A DNA stretch of 64,000 nucleotides from CAUPWF01 sp964369755 (GTDB lineage Bacteria > Bacillota > Clostridia > Lachnospirales > Lachnospiraceae). The position numbers were made by a program, and so were the translations under genes. The stretch is taken from assembly GCA_964369755.1 (NCBI GenBank), contig CAYJFY010000010.1, positions 1 to 64,000 of the forward strand, read 5' to 3'. The notes below the pieces were generated by a model. It was given only the letters and a program-made list of their open reading frames with translations. It was not told the DNA's origin and did no database searches. Of the stretch, positions 9,401-17,865 are shown piece after piece (position 1 is the first letter of the stretch; every line of letters starts with the position of its first letter).

Positions 9401-10340
9401 ATTCATTGTAGGACCACTCACTGCAACTGCTCCAGAGCAAGAAGATATGGTAAACTTATATGATGTAAGCATTGAAGATGGCCATGCCGTATCATTTGAT
9501 GGAACCGGAAGTTATGAGGCTGGAGTCGAAGTAACTGTAAATGCCGGAAGCAAAGATGGATACAACTTTACTGGATGGGAAGTTCTAAGCGGAACAATCG
9601 CTTTAGACAATAAGATGGGTGCTCAGACTACATTCATTATGCCAGCTGAACATGTGCAGTTAAAAGCAACTTGGTCGAAAATCAAAGACCCTGTCATCCC
9701 AGAAGACCCCGATGATGGTGTTACACCAGACACACCACAACCAGATACTAGCATCACTGTCACAGACAATGAAACCGGCATCGTAATCGAAGCTCCAAGC
9801 AGTGTAATCCCAAAAGGTACAAAAATACAAGTATCGGATGCAACAGACTCTGCTAGTACCTCTGTACTAAACACTCTCGCCGAAGACTTCGCCGATTACA
9901 TACTCTATGATATTAGTTTGTTCTATGACGGAGAATCTATCCAACCAAATGGAATGGTAACCGTGAAATTACCAGTTGGAAATTTAGACACAAGCAAGAA
10001 GTTAGCTGTAGTATATGTTACAGATAGCGGTGAGACTATGGTGATGGGCGGTTCATTGGAGGGTGACTACTATGTATTCCAGACAGACCATTTTAGTTAC
10101 TACGCATTAGGAACCATAACAGAATCTACACCGAATGTAACTGTACCAGATAGCAACACTGGCACAACAACACCAGATAGCAACACTGGCGCAACAACAC
10201 CACAGGATGTTCCATCCAATGTTGGCACCTCACCAAAAACTGGTGACAATTCCAACATCGCCCTATGGTGTTCACTCCTAGTCGTAACCTTTTTTTGTTT
10301 CACTTGGGTTGGCTACAGAAAATTCGTTTCAAAAAAATAA
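6429..10340 (+). CDS. sortase-anchored GH50-like beta-agarase, multidomain
   Basis: A 1303-aa secreted, wall-anchored glycoside hydrolase. Residues 1-34 are a signal peptide ending AEAA. An agarase-CBM-like beta domain (about 35-215) precedes a TIM barrel (about 250-735) with YVDNEIGWG (Glu483, putative acid/base) and IIGEFHF (Glu640, putative nucleophile), as in GH50 exo-beta-agarases of clan GH-A. A Big2-type Ig domain (about 738-825), a second CBM-like domain, an InlB-type repeat module, a Pro/Asp linker, a ZU5-like domain and a PDSNTG repeat follow. SPKTG at 1268-1272, a hydrophobic segment and a basic tail form a sortase signal. ATG 6429 is preceded by GAGGAG; a GTG 16 codons upstream also has AAGGAG but would extend the signal peptide. 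Agarose-type activity is inferred; another beta-galactan is possible. Confidence 0.75.
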   Translation: MRKSSIMKKMTSILLCSIMTAGTFFSLPLTAEAATVDFKPITFNEDESHYVLEGSDASAGEVTHTIEDGALTTTYAAGNWPGLMIRPAAEDGTWDFSNSKNVLSVDVENTTSQSQALYFKYDTIDVNGKGRIFRASIPANSTSTVYILDSAGSADMALGMQTLPPLNGGQGLVAGEAWTESAAYDPSQVTQITFWMMGNTSDATFVFDNIELVANPYTNPESTYADLLDQFGQYTASTWGNKIDSEEELLASAAEQDAELDTMLTENETMFADRTIYGGWMNEDLKQEATGHFYPTKINNQWTLIDPLGYPYFSTGVDIMRTPDMMTWVSGREYMFQDIPSKDGDLGDHYSEIGYTINPPANLSEGDGFNFYTANLERMYGDDWLTNWVDNAMKRFDAWGMTSLGCWADPDLFYGQGEANGIPYVAHAWSHEGGSYKNISTPSHSIADPFDPAFKTAIYAAIEKSSIAVGDDEWCMGIYVDNEIGWGNAKTGTQHYEVVETVLKDTADNNYSKTHIVDLMESQYGDISALNAAWGTTFASWESLNSTAIDSTAGIPKEDLSSMLSLIADKYYATVSAAVDTYMPNTLYLGSRIAEWGTSEEIVDACVQYVDVLSFNCYKTDVTQDFMDMERYDMPMIIGEFHFNSTESGFFAPGLVPVANNAARGDAYEAYAESALLNGNFVGIHWFQYYDQPVLGRAWDGENTNAGFVDVTDQPYDDLVNSARTINATMYETKFNQVVASDIVFASESIELTADNLTASVGASVVPADATNQTLLYTSSAPSIVEVDAAGMLTAKGEGSATIIVKSEGNKELIKTITVTVSGVNTPAVQPTFPGFQFDTMDGVVVTGTAATSELVPEGIKMTMTANSGGWGNLTKLQLDAAESWTLGDAKELKTTLTNPNNFDIQVRINIQDVDSVSASTQRTLFYNLPANSSKAITIDAEKFGEPGISNDNWNGDGHYGPGLDTNTLKSIHFYLPEGDANVMGSIESASFIVGPLTATAPEQEDMVNLYDVSIEDGHAVSFDGTGSYEAGVEVTVNAGSKDGYNFTGWEVLSGTIALDNKMGAQTTFIMPAEHVQLKATWSKIKDPVIPEDPDDGVTPDTPQPDTSITVTDNETGIVIEAPSSVIPKGTKIQVSDATDSASTSVLNTLAEDFADYILYDISLFYDGESIQPNGMVTVKLPVGNLDTSKKLAVVYVTDSGETMVMGGSLEGDYYVFQTDHFSYYALGTITESTPNVTVPDSNTGTTTPDSNTGATTPQDVPSNVGTSPKTGDNSNIALWCSLLVVTFFCFTWVGYRKFVSKK

Positions 10341-10351
10341 AATCTAGTCGT

Positions 10352-10391
10352 TTTACCCCCTATGCTATATTTATAGTTAATAGGGGGTTTT
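10352..10391 (+). terminator. intrinsic terminator of the agarase gene
   Basis: A 9-bp stem (ACCCCCTAT / ATAGGGGGT) with a 16-nt loop followed by TTTTG, 12 bp past the stop codon. Confidence 0.85.
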
Positions 10392-10412
10392 GTAATTCCA
10401 CTATTTATTTTT

Positions 10413-10442
10413 TTGAATTTATAGTGTACAATACTTTATAGT
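10413..10442 (+). promoter_or_regulatory. possible promoter of the Mrp antiporter operon
   Basis: -35 TTGAAT (10413-10418), 18-bp spacer, -10 TATAGT (10437-10442), some 40 bp upstream of mrpE. It is the best match in the gap but not strong. Confidence 0.4.
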
Positions 10443-10482
10443 ATGCAAGTGTGCGTATATTAATAGGAAAGAGGACAAACAA

Positions 10483-10950
10483 ATGTACATACTTTTTTTT
10501 CTGTTATGGATAGCCTTTAACGGTCGAATCACTCTAGAAATCATCATATTGGGACTCATAACGTCTACGGCCATGTATGGATTCATCTGCAAATTCATGG
10601 ACTATAGTCCCAAGAAAGACTTCGCAATTCTAAAAAAATCCGGTTTGATTATTGAATATGCCTGTATTTTAATCTGGGAAATCATCAAGGCAAATATTGC
10701 CACATTGAAGATGATTCTCTCATCGCGCTATATCATCGAACCGACCATCGTGCACTTTCAAACCAATTTAAAAACGAATATGGCTCGGGTTGTTCTTGCC
10801 AATTCCATCACATTAACACCAGGAACGATCACCGTTTCTCTGGAAGAAGAAATTTTTACCGTTCACTGTCTGGACAAAGACTTTAGCGACGGATTAGATG
10901 ATAGTGTTTTTGTAAGAATGCTTGAAAAAATCGAGAAAATGGAGGATTAG
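10483..10950 (+). CDS. mrpE: Mrp/Mnh antiporter subunit E
   Basis: A 155-aa membrane protein of the MnhE family. Two N-terminal spans (LFFLLWIAFNGRITLEIIILG) are followed by a soluble C-terminal domain with the family signature VVLANSITLTPGTITVSLE and an FTVHCLD strand. MrpE is a structural subunit of the multisubunit Na+/H+ antiporter in the cytoplasmic membrane. First gene of an eleven-gene operon; AAAGAGG precedes the ATG, and mrpF follows after 2 bp. Confidence 0.9.
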   Translation: MYILFFLLWIAFNGRITLEIIILGLITSTAMYGFICKFMDYSPKKDFAILKKSGLIIEYACILIWEIIKANIATLKMILSSRYIIEPTIVHFQTNLKTNMARVVLANSITLTPGTITVSLEEEIFTVHCLDKDFSDGLDDSVFVRMLEKIEKMED

Positions 10951-10952
10951 AC

Positions 10953-11300
10953 GTGGTACCTAGTGCAAATATAACAATACTGGAATCGGCTTATCGGGTC
11001 GTGTTAATCGGAACATTAATCTTCCTTTCCCTCATGTTACTACTCTGCCTAATCAGAGCAATCAAGGGACCTCAAATCGCGGATCGCATCCTTGCTGTCA
11101 ATATGATGAGTACTATGGTGCTGGTCATGATTGCGGTGCTTGCCTTATTGTTAGAAGAGGCTTATCTCGTAGACATCTGTATCATATATGCAATGATTAA
11201 CTTCCTCGCCGTCGTTGTTCTAACGAAGGTATTTATGGGAATTCATAAGGAACGACAATTAAAAGAACTGGAAGGGGATGGAGACAATGGAAATTCTTGA
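10953..11300 (+). CDS. mrpF: Mrp/Mnh antiporter subunit F
   Basis: A 115-aa protein with three predicted spans. The diagnostic stretch RAIKGPQIADRILAVNMM matches the MnhF/PhaF family (GP-x-x-x-DR-x-x-x-x-N). It starts at GTG 10953, seven bases after GGAGG. It overlaps the beginning of mrpG, consistent with translational coupling. The C-terminus is charged and cytoplasmic. Confidence 0.9.
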   Translation: MVPSANITILESAYRVVLIGTLIFLSLMLLLCLIRAIKGPQIADRILAVNMMSTMVLVMIAVLALLLEEAYLVDICIIYAMINFLAVVVLTKVFMGIHKERQLKELEGDGDNGNS

Positions 11301-11697
11301 ATGGATAAGATTTGCAATTGGGACAATTATTTTGCTAATCGGTTTAGCCACATTTATCTTGGAAGTCTTTGGGGTCTATCGGTTTGATTTCTCCTTGAAC
11401 CGCATGCATGCCGCTGCAATTGGAGACACACTTGGAATTGGAATCTGCCTACTTGGGCTGATGATCTTTAGCGGCTTATCATTTACAACTTTAAAGTTAT
11501 TGCTAGTAATCTTGTTTTTGTGGCTTGCTTCCCCTGTATCCTCACATCTAATCGCTCGATTTGAGGTGGAGGCAAATGATTATATCGAGAAACATTGCGC
11601 CATCATAAATGAAGATTTGGATCCTAGTCCCAAGAAAAAAGTGGCATTAACTACAGACACAACTAGGGAAATAGATTCGAAGGGAGAAGAGGTATAA
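11287..11697 (+). CDS. mrpG: Mrp/Mnh antiporter subunit G
   Basis: A 136-aa protein with three spans and the MnhG/PhaG pattern (GVYRFDFSLNRMHAAAIGDT, then LWLASPVSSHLIARF). ATG 11287 is preferred because AAGGGG lies nine bases upstream; the ATG at 11278 directly abuts that sequence. It overlaps mrpF by 14 bp. Confidence 0.88.
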   Translation: MEILEWIRFAIGTIILLIGLATFILEVFGVYRFDFSLNRMHAAAIGDTLGIGICLLGLMIFSGLSFTTLKLLLVILFLWLASPVSSHLIARFEVEANDYIEKHCAIINEDLDPSPKKKVALTTDTTREIDSKGEEV

Positions 11698-11699
11698 TT

Positions 11700-11954
11700 A
11701 TGCAGGTATTTAACTATATTTTATTGACATTCTTAGTCATTTGTGCGATTTCAGTGAGCTTCTCTAAGAATCTATTGAACTCTATCTTGATTTTTATGTC
11801 CTATAGTTTAATCATGTCCCTTGTGTGGATTATGTTGGAATCTCCCGACTTAGCCATTACCGAAGCAGCGGTAGGGGCTGGGGTTACTAGTGTACTCTTC
11901 TTCGTTACCTTGAAGAAGATTCATGCCATGAAGGGAGATGAAGAGAATGAGTAA
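11700..11954 (+). CDS. MbhD-like (DUF4040) antiporter subunit
   Basis: An 84-aa, three-span protein matching the DUF4040/MbhD region that forms part of the C-terminal extension of MrpA in classical Mrp complexes. The conserved acidic stretch is ESPDLAITEAAVGAGVTSVLFF. Here the module is a free-standing gene, as in archaeal Mbh-type complexes. It overlaps the next gene by 8 bp. Confidence 0.85.
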   Translation: MQVFNYILLTFLVICAISVSFSKNLLNSILIFMSYSLIMSLVWIMLESPDLAITEAAVGAGVTSVLFFVTLKKIHAMKGDEENE

Positions 11955-12930
11955 ACTAAGACCAGACTCAGAATATAAGAAAACAAAATCCTTTCACTTC
12001 TTCAAATGGTTAGATGGAGAGAAGGATCCTTATCTAGATCATGTGGAGATGCAGGTTCAGCATGTGCATGAGGTAGAAGAAAAAACGATTCATGAACGGA
12101 TGCATGAGCGCCAGATGTTATATGAAAAAATCTATGATGTGAGCCACAACAAAGAATTGCGTGCATTCAACACATTATACAAGGTTTTATCACTTTTGTT
12201 CTGTGCGGTCCTGATTACCGTCCTTCTCATCACGGTTTCTTTCCTACCTCCAACAGGTAACGCTAGCAACCCCGATAATAATGAAGTATCACAACGCTAT
12301 ATCGAGCAAGGAATGGCAGATACTGGTGCGGTCAACATCGTTACCGGAATGATTTTGGATTATCGCGCCTTTGACACCTTTGGGGAATCAAATGTGCTCT
12401 TTATCTCCACGATCACGGTGTTTATTCTGCTTCGCTTAGACAAGAAGAAAAATCCGGATCAAGAAGCCCTCACAATCGAAGAGGCTGAAGCCAATGATCG
12501 TGTCTACGAACCGAAGAACGACAAGATTTTGCAACGTGTTGCCTTGCTTTTAGTTCCTATTATTATGATCTTTGGAATCTATGTCATACTAAACGGGCAT
12601 CTCTCGCCTGGTGGTGGTTTCTCTGGGGGAGCCATCATCGGTGCTGGATTGATTCTATATTTGAATGCCTTCGGCTTTGATAAGACCGAGAAGTTTTTCA
12701 CCGCCAAAGTATATAAATGGGTTTGTTTTGGTGCGCTATCTTTCTATGCCTTGGCCAAGAGTTATTCTTTCTTCACTGGTGCCAACCATATTGAAAGTCA
12801 TATTCCACTTGGAACTCCTGGTGATATCCTAAGCAGCGGATTGATCTTGCCCTTGAATATCTGTGTAGGACTTGTCGTTGCATGTACCATGTATGCCTTC
12901 TATGCCATGTTTAGAAAAGGGGGATTTTAA
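11947..12930 (+). CDS. mrpB: MbhE-MrpB fusion antiporter subunit
   Basis: A 327-aa protein joining two Mrp modules. After a charged His/Glu-rich cytoplasmic N-terminus (about 75 residues) comes an MbhE-type segment equivalent to the far C-terminus of MrpA (VTGMILDYRAFDTFGESNVL). This is followed by the MrpB domain (YVILNGHLSPGGGFSGGAII), which has the glycine-rich motif of MnhB. So the MrpA tail is split between the preceding gene and this fusion. ATG 11947 has AGGGAG nine to ten bases upstream; an ATG three codons earlier touches it. The long N-terminal extension is unusual for the family. Confidence 0.85.
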   Translation: MSKLRPDSEYKKTKSFHFFKWLDGEKDPYLDHVEMQVQHVHEVEEKTIHERMHERQMLYEKIYDVSHNKELRAFNTLYKVLSLLFCAVLITVLLITVSFLPPTGNASNPDNNEVSQRYIEQGMADTGAVNIVTGMILDYRAFDTFGESNVLFISTITVFILLRLDKKKNPDQEALTIEEAEANDRVYEPKNDKILQRVALLLVPIIMIFGIYVILNGHLSPGGGFSGGAIIGAGLILYLNAFGFDKTEKFFTAKVYKWVCFGALSFYALAKSYSFFTGANHIESHIPLGTPGDILSSGLILPLNICVGLVVACTMYAFYAMFRKGGF

Positions 12931-12931
12931 T

Positions 12932-13309
12932 ATGTTCGGACCTCATTTATGGACAAACTATGGGGAAGCAGTTGCCGTAATCTTGTTCGGCATCGGATTC
13001 TCAAACCTGCTATTGCAGAAAAATTTAATCAAGAAAATCATCGGTCTGAATATCATGGACACTGCCGTATACCTATTTCTCGCAGAGAAGGGCTATATCA
13101 CTGGGCGTGTCGCGCCGATTATTGTAGACGGAGTCACAAGTGCAGAAGCCTACATCAACCCCGTACCTAGTGGATTGGTTTTGACCGGAATCGTTGTATC
13201 CGTATCCGTAACTGCCTTGATGCTCGCCTTGACCATTCGACTCTATCGTCGTTACCACACGCTAGATTTGGATGAGATATCAACCATGTTGAAAAAGGAG
13301 GGGCGCTAG
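12932..13309 (+). CDS. mrpC: Mrp/Mnh antiporter subunit C (NuoK-like)
   Basis: A 125-aa, three-span NuoK/MnhC homologue. The conserved segment NLLLQKNLIKKIIGLNIMDTA includes the acidic and asparagine positions typical of MrpC. ATG 12932 is preceded by AAAGGGGGA. A longer frame from 12872 overlaps mrpB and adds a non-homologous N-terminus, so it was not used. The stop is followed directly by the mrpD start. Confidence 0.9.
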   Translation: MFGPHLWTNYGEAVAVILFGIGFSNLLLQKNLIKKIIGLNIMDTAVYLFLAEKGYITGRVAPIIVDGVTSAEAYINPVPSGLVLTGIVVSVSVTALMLALTIRLYRRYHTLDLDEISTMLKKEGR

Positions 13310-14806
13310 ATGGATTTTGTACAAAACTTCCCCTTTTTCTCCATTATCCTAACCATGTCTTCGGGCGTGGTGACCTCTGTTTTACCCGCACGACCTGCAA
13401 AGTGGTTGAATACATTCGTCATCTCTGCTGTGGGCGTCATGTCGCTAATTTTATTCGTCTATCTTCTCGGAGTGGGCGAAAGCTATACCTATATGATGGG
13501 ACACTATCCTGCACCATGGGGAAATGAAATCCGTGCAGGTATCTTAGAAGCAGGACTTGCCTTCTTCTTCTGCATTATCATGCTCCTCTCGATCATGGGC
13601 GGACGCAAGAAATTACTGATTGAGATTGAAAGCAGTAAGCTGAACTTATATTATATTCTGACAAACTTATTGCTTAGTTCTCTGCTTGCTCTCATCTATA
13701 CCAATGACTTATTTACTGCCTACGTATTCGTGGAAATCAATACCATTGCAGCCTGTGGACTCATTATGATTCGTCAAAATGGACGAACCATCGAGGCGGC
13801 TGTTCGCTATATGATTATGAGCTTGTTAGGATCAGGTCTATTTCTTATGGGTCTAAGCATGCTCTACGATATGACTGGACACTTGTTGATGTCCAACATC
13901 CAAGTGGAAGTGGCAGAAATTGTTGCAAATGGAGAATTCTCCATGCCATTTTTGGTAACCATCGCACTCATCGCTGTTGGTCTTGCCATTAAGAGTGCAC
14001 TCTTTCCCTTCCACTCCTGGCTTCCTGATGCTTATGGATATTCCACGGTTTCCTCTGCTGCCATGCTATCAAGCTTGGTATCAAAGGGCTATATTTTCTT
14101 AGTAATCAAGATATTTTATCGGGTGATTGGTATTTCGATTATTCAAGATGGACAACTGCTAAACATCCTGTTCATCTTTGGTTTAACCGGTATGATCGCT
14201 GGCTCACTGAGCGCAATTAAGGAGAATGATATCCGTCGAATGATCGCATTCTCTTCCGTTGCTCAAGTTGGCTATATCTTCATGGGGATTGGACTTGGAA
14301 CAGAAGTCGGTATGATTGCGAGTATCTTCCATATTCTTGCGCATGCTGCCACGAAATCTCTACTCTTCGTCTCTGCAATCGGTCTCACCGATGTCTCTGG
14401 ACGAAGCAGAAAGTTTCAGGATTTAACCGGTGCTGGTTATCGAAATAAAATCGCAGGAATCGGATTCACCGTCGGAGCACTTGCCATGGTCGGTATCCCC
14501 ATGTTTTCTGGTTTTATCAGCAAGCTTTTATTCGCTCGGGCTGCGGTGTACACGGATTTATCAAAGATGCTACCAACCCTGTTAGTTCTAGGAGTAAGTA
14601 CCATCTTAAATGCGATTTACTTCATGAAAACTGTAATTCGCATCTACACTCCAGTGAGCAAGGATGGCGTAGAGACCATGAAGGTTCGACAAAACAAGGA
14701 ATATACTGTCACTATCATTTTATTTATTCTATTAAATATTACACTAGGAATGCTATCTCAACCAATTGTGGATTGGATTGGCATGGGCTTAGATATGTTT
14801 GCTTAG
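13310..14806 (+). CDS. mrpD: Mrp/Mnh antiporter subunit D (NuoN/M-like)
   Basis: A 498-aa proton-conducting subunit with about 14 spans. It keeps the residues expected for ion translocation: the TM5 glutamate (AYVFVEINTIAACG), the TM7 lysine (AIKSALFPFHSWLPDAYG) and the lysine or histidine cluster near HILAHAATKSLLF. It begins on the base after the mrpC stop, with AAGGAGG just upstream. Of the five NuoL/M/N-type proteins in the operon, this one is the most MrpD-like. Confidence 0.9.
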   Translation: MDFVQNFPFFSIILTMSSGVVTSVLPARPAKWLNTFVISAVGVMSLILFVYLLGVGESYTYMMGHYPAPWGNEIRAGILEAGLAFFFCIIMLLSIMGGRKKLLIEIESSKLNLYYILTNLLLSSLLALIYTNDLFTAYVFVEINTIAACGLIMIRQNGRTIEAAVRYMIMSLLGSGLFLMGLSMLYDMTGHLLMSNIQVEVAEIVANGEFSMPFLVTIALIAVGLAIKSALFPFHSWLPDAYGYSTVSSAAMLSSLVSKGYIFLVIKIFYRVIGISIIQDGQLLNILFIFGLTGMIAGSLSAIKENDIRRMIAFSSVAQVGYIFMGIGLGTEVGMIASIFHILAHAATKSLLFVSAIGLTDVSGRSRKFQDLTGAGYRNKIAGIGFTVGALAMVGIPMFSGFISKLLFARAAVYTDLSKMLPTLLVLGVSTILNAIYFMKTVIRIYTPVSKDGVETMKVRQNKEYTVTIILFILLNITLGMLSQPIVDWIGMGLDMFA

Positions 14807-14833
14807 CTACAATAACAACTACAAGAATGGGGA

Positions 14834-16339
14834 ATGTGGAAAATTATGAATGAAACATATGCAATACTGTTGCCGATTTTAATTCCGATTATCATCGGGC
14901 TATTCATCTTAATCATGAAAGAACCGAAGAAGAGAAGCACCTTAATTCTCTTAACTTCTATCGGTTTATTCGGTGGCGTAATTTCGCTCATCTGCATCAT
15001 ACTGGGCGACATTCAAACTCTAACACTATGGCAACTGACACCAGAACTTCCGATTTATTTTGCAATCGATGAGATTAGCATTCTCTTCGTTAGTATTGTC
15101 AGCATCGTCTGGATACTTTCTGGCATCTTTGCATTTGCCTACATGAAACACGAACATAAAAACAAGCGATATTTCGGATTCTATCTCATCGTATATGGAA
15201 TCCTCATTGCATTGGATTTTTCCGGAAATATCATCACCTTCTACGTCTTCTACGAATTGATGACAATCCTCTCTGCTCCACTAGTTTTCCATACCCAGAG
15301 CCGAGAGTCTATCATGGCCGGTTTGAAGTATTTGTTCTACTCCTTCTGTGGTGCCTACTTGGTGCTATTTGGCATCTACTTTGTATACCAACAAGGTTTG
15401 ACCTTGGATTTCGTAGCTGGTGGTGTATTTGCAGGAGACACCTTATTCCAACACTCAGGATTGCTTCTATTTGCCTCTGGCTTGATGATCTTAGGTTTCT
15501 CAGTAAAAGCTGGAATGTTACCACTTCATGCTTGGCTCTGGGCTGCGCATCCTGTAGCTCCTGCACCTGCCTCGGCGGCTCTATCTGGGATTATCGTTAA
15601 GGGTGGTGTACTCGGAATCATTCGCGTGGTCTTTTATTTATTCGGAGCTGATTTTCTAGCTGGAACCTGGGTGCAGACCACTTGGCTCATCCTCTCCTTG
15701 CTTACGGTATTCATGGGCTCCATGTTAGCATACCGCGAGAAAGTCCTGAAGAAACGATTGGCTTATTCAACCATCAGCCAGATTTCTTATATTTTGTTTG
15801 GATTGGCATTGTTAAATCCCATCAGTTTCACTGGTTCGATTCTACATGTCATCTTCCATGCTATTATAAAATGTGGTCTCTTCTTATGTGCTGGTGCTAT
15901 GATTTTTACAACTGGAAAAACGCAAGTAGCTGACTTCAAGGGAATTGGCAAAAAAATGCCCATTACCCTATGGTGCTACACCTTCTTGTCACTGGCTTTA
16001 ATCGGAATCCCTCCGACCAGTGGTTTTATTAGCAAATGGTTTCTAGCAACTGGATCCTTGAATTCTGATTATCCTGTATTTGCTTGGCTTGGTCCAATTA
16101 TACTACTTGTGAGTGCGCTGTTGACCGCGGGTTATCTCCTACCACTCACCATTCAAGGCTTTTTCTCCAAAACGGAAGGTGAAGCGGAAGAAACACAAGA
16201 AACCAACACTATAAAATGGGAGGCGAATCCCTTGATGTTGATTCCTCTGGTTCTACTCGCACTACTATCCCTCGGTTTGGGCTTGTTCCCGAATCAGGTG
16301 ATTGAATTTATCAACCTGCTTTGTGCAGGCATTCTATAG
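14834..16339 (+). CDS. NuoL/M-type proton-conducting subunit, paralogue pair 1 (first)
   Basis: A 501-aa membrane protein of the complex I antiporter-like family. The TM5 glutamate is in TFYVFYELMTILS, the TM7 lysine in FSVKAGMLPLHAWLW, and HVIFHAIIKCGLFLCAGA covers the TM12 lysine. It is clearly paralogous to the next gene: RLAYSTISQISYILFG here corresponds to RLAYSTISNLSYILFG there. An internal ATG at 14846 is an alternative start. It probably forms an additional pumping channel in an enlarged Mrp-type complex. Confidence 0.85.
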   Translation: MWKIMNETYAILLPILIPIIIGLFILIMKEPKKRSTLILLTSIGLFGGVISLICIILGDIQTLTLWQLTPELPIYFAIDEISILFVSIVSIVWILSGIFAFAYMKHEHKNKRYFGFYLIVYGILIALDFSGNIITFYVFYELMTILSAPLVFHTQSRESIMAGLKYLFYSFCGAYLVLFGIYFVYQQGLTLDFVAGGVFAGDTLFQHSGLLLFASGLMILGFSVKAGMLPLHAWLWAAHPVAPAPASAALSGIIVKGGVLGIIRVVFYLFGADFLAGTWVQTTWLILSLLTVFMGSMLAYREKVLKKRLAYSTISQISYILFGLALLNPISFTGSILHVIFHAIIKCGLFLCAGAMIFTTGKTQVADFKGIGKKMPITLWCYTFLSLALIGIPPTSGFISKWFLATGSLNSDYPVFAWLGPIILLVSALLTAGYLLPLTIQGFFSKTEGEAEETQETNTIKWEANPLMLIPLVLLALLSLGLGLFPNQVIEFINLLCAGIL

Positions 16340-16357
16340 AAAGGATTGGGTAACAAC

Positions 16358-17836
16358 ATGGGATCATTATTTCATTTTTTAACCGTCATATTTTTACCGA
16401 TCTTGGGTGGGGCACTCATCCCCATTCTGCCTTTTCCAAACCGTAGAATCAAGTGCATCTACATCGAATCATTGGTCATCATTAACTCGGTGCTGACCTT
16501 AGCACTTCTCTACCACGCACCGAATACAGTCTTCGACGTTATTCGCTTTACAGGGGATCTTACACTTTCCCTAAAGGTAGACGGCATGTCTGTAATCTTT
16601 GCTGCTTTGGTCGCTGTACTGTGGCCTTTGGCCACCCTGTATGCATTTGAATATATGAAGCACGAGGGACATGAGAATTACTTTTTTGCATTTTATACTG
16701 GTACATTTGGGGTGACACTGGGAATCGCTTTATCTTCGGGTTTACTTACCATGTACTTCTTCTATGAATTGCTGACCCTGATTACCGTACCACTTGTCTT
16801 GCATACCCTATCAAGGGATGCCATTATGGCAAGTCGTAAATACTTATATTATTCCCTTGGAGGTGCAGCTTTCGCCTTCATTGGCTTATTATTCATCATC
16901 ACCTATGGTAGCACGACTGAATTTATATACGGAGGAGTTCTAACACCCGCATCCATAGATACACAAGGTGACCTATTGCTACTGATTTATGTTCTTGCGT
17001 TCTTTGGATTTGGAGTAAAGGCAGCCATCTGCCCATTCAACTCTTGGCTCCCCCAAGCTGGAGTTGCACCTACACCAGTTACTGCCCTGCTTCATGCTGT
17101 AGCCGTTGTAAAATCAGGCGCCTTTGCCATTATACGAATTACCTACTATAGTTTTGGAGCTGATTTCTTGAAAGGAAGTTGGGCGCAAACCCTAATCCTT
17201 GTGGTCATTATCTTCACCATTGTCTATGGCTGTAGCCGTGCTGTGAAGGAAACCCACTTGAAGAGACGATTGGCCTATTCCACAATTAGCAATTTGTCTT
17301 ATATCTTATTTGGCGTCGCCTTGATGTCACCACTTGGATTAGTGGGAGCATTGACGCATATGGTATTTCATGCATTTATGAAGATCTGCGCCTTCTTCTG
17401 TGCAGGTGCTGTCATGTACAAATCTGACAAACACTATATCCACGAGTTGGATGGCATGGGACAGAAGATGCCGATTGTATTCGGAATCTTCACCCTCTCT
17501 TCATTTGCCTTGATGGGAGTTCCAGGTCTTGCTGGATTCATCAGCAAGTGGTATTTGGCAACCGCAGCAGCCGACAGCGGAAATATCATCGCCTATGTGG
17601 GCATAGGAGCCCTCCTGATTTCAGCACTCTTGACCGCTATCTATATGCTGACGATTGTGATGCGCGCCTTTTTCCCGAGACAGGACCTTGCCATCCAATT
17701 TCCGAGCAATATGAAGGATCCGAATTGGATGATGATTGTTCCTCTGGTAATTTTCAGTATCTTCATCGTGATATTTGGTCTAAATTCCACTGTATTTATT
17801 GATTTTTTTATGGAAGTTGCCACTGGCACGATTTAA
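16358..17836 (+). CDS. NuoL/M-type proton-conducting subunit, paralogue pair 1 (second)
   Basis: A 492-aa paralogue of the preceding protein. Key residues persist: YFFYELLTLI (TM5 Glu), FGVKAAICPFNSWLPQAG (TM7 Lys) and HMVFHAFMKICAFFCAGA (TM12 Lys). The membrane loop after TM7 differs (VAPTPVTALLHAVAVVKSG versus PVAPAPASAALSGIIVKGG), so the two copies have diverged. ATG 16358 is used; a TTG four codons earlier touches the AAAGGA. It sits 18 bp after the previous stop. Confidence 0.85.
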   Translation: MGSLFHFLTVIFLPILGGALIPILPFPNRRIKCIYIESLVIINSVLTLALLYHAPNTVFDVIRFTGDLTLSLKVDGMSVIFAALVAVLWPLATLYAFEYMKHEGHENYFFAFYTGTFGVTLGIALSSGLLTMYFFYELLTLITVPLVLHTLSRDAIMASRKYLYYSLGGAAFAFIGLLFIITYGSTTEFIYGGVLTPASIDTQGDLLLLIYVLAFFGFGVKAAICPFNSWLPQAGVAPTPVTALLHAVAVVKSGAFAIIRITYYSFGADFLKGSWAQTLILVVIIFTIVYGCSRAVKETHLKRRLAYSTISNLSYILFGVALMSPLGLVGALTHMVFHAFMKICAFFCAGAVMYKSDKHYIHELDGMGQKMPIVFGIFTLSSFALMGVPGLAGFISKWYLATAAADSGNIIAYVGIGALLISALLTAIYMLTIVMRAFFPRQDLAIQFPSNMKDPNWMMIVPLVIFSIFIVIFGLNSTVFIDFFMEVATGTI

Positions 17837-17865
17837 TCTATGTAACAGATAAGGAGATGATGAAC

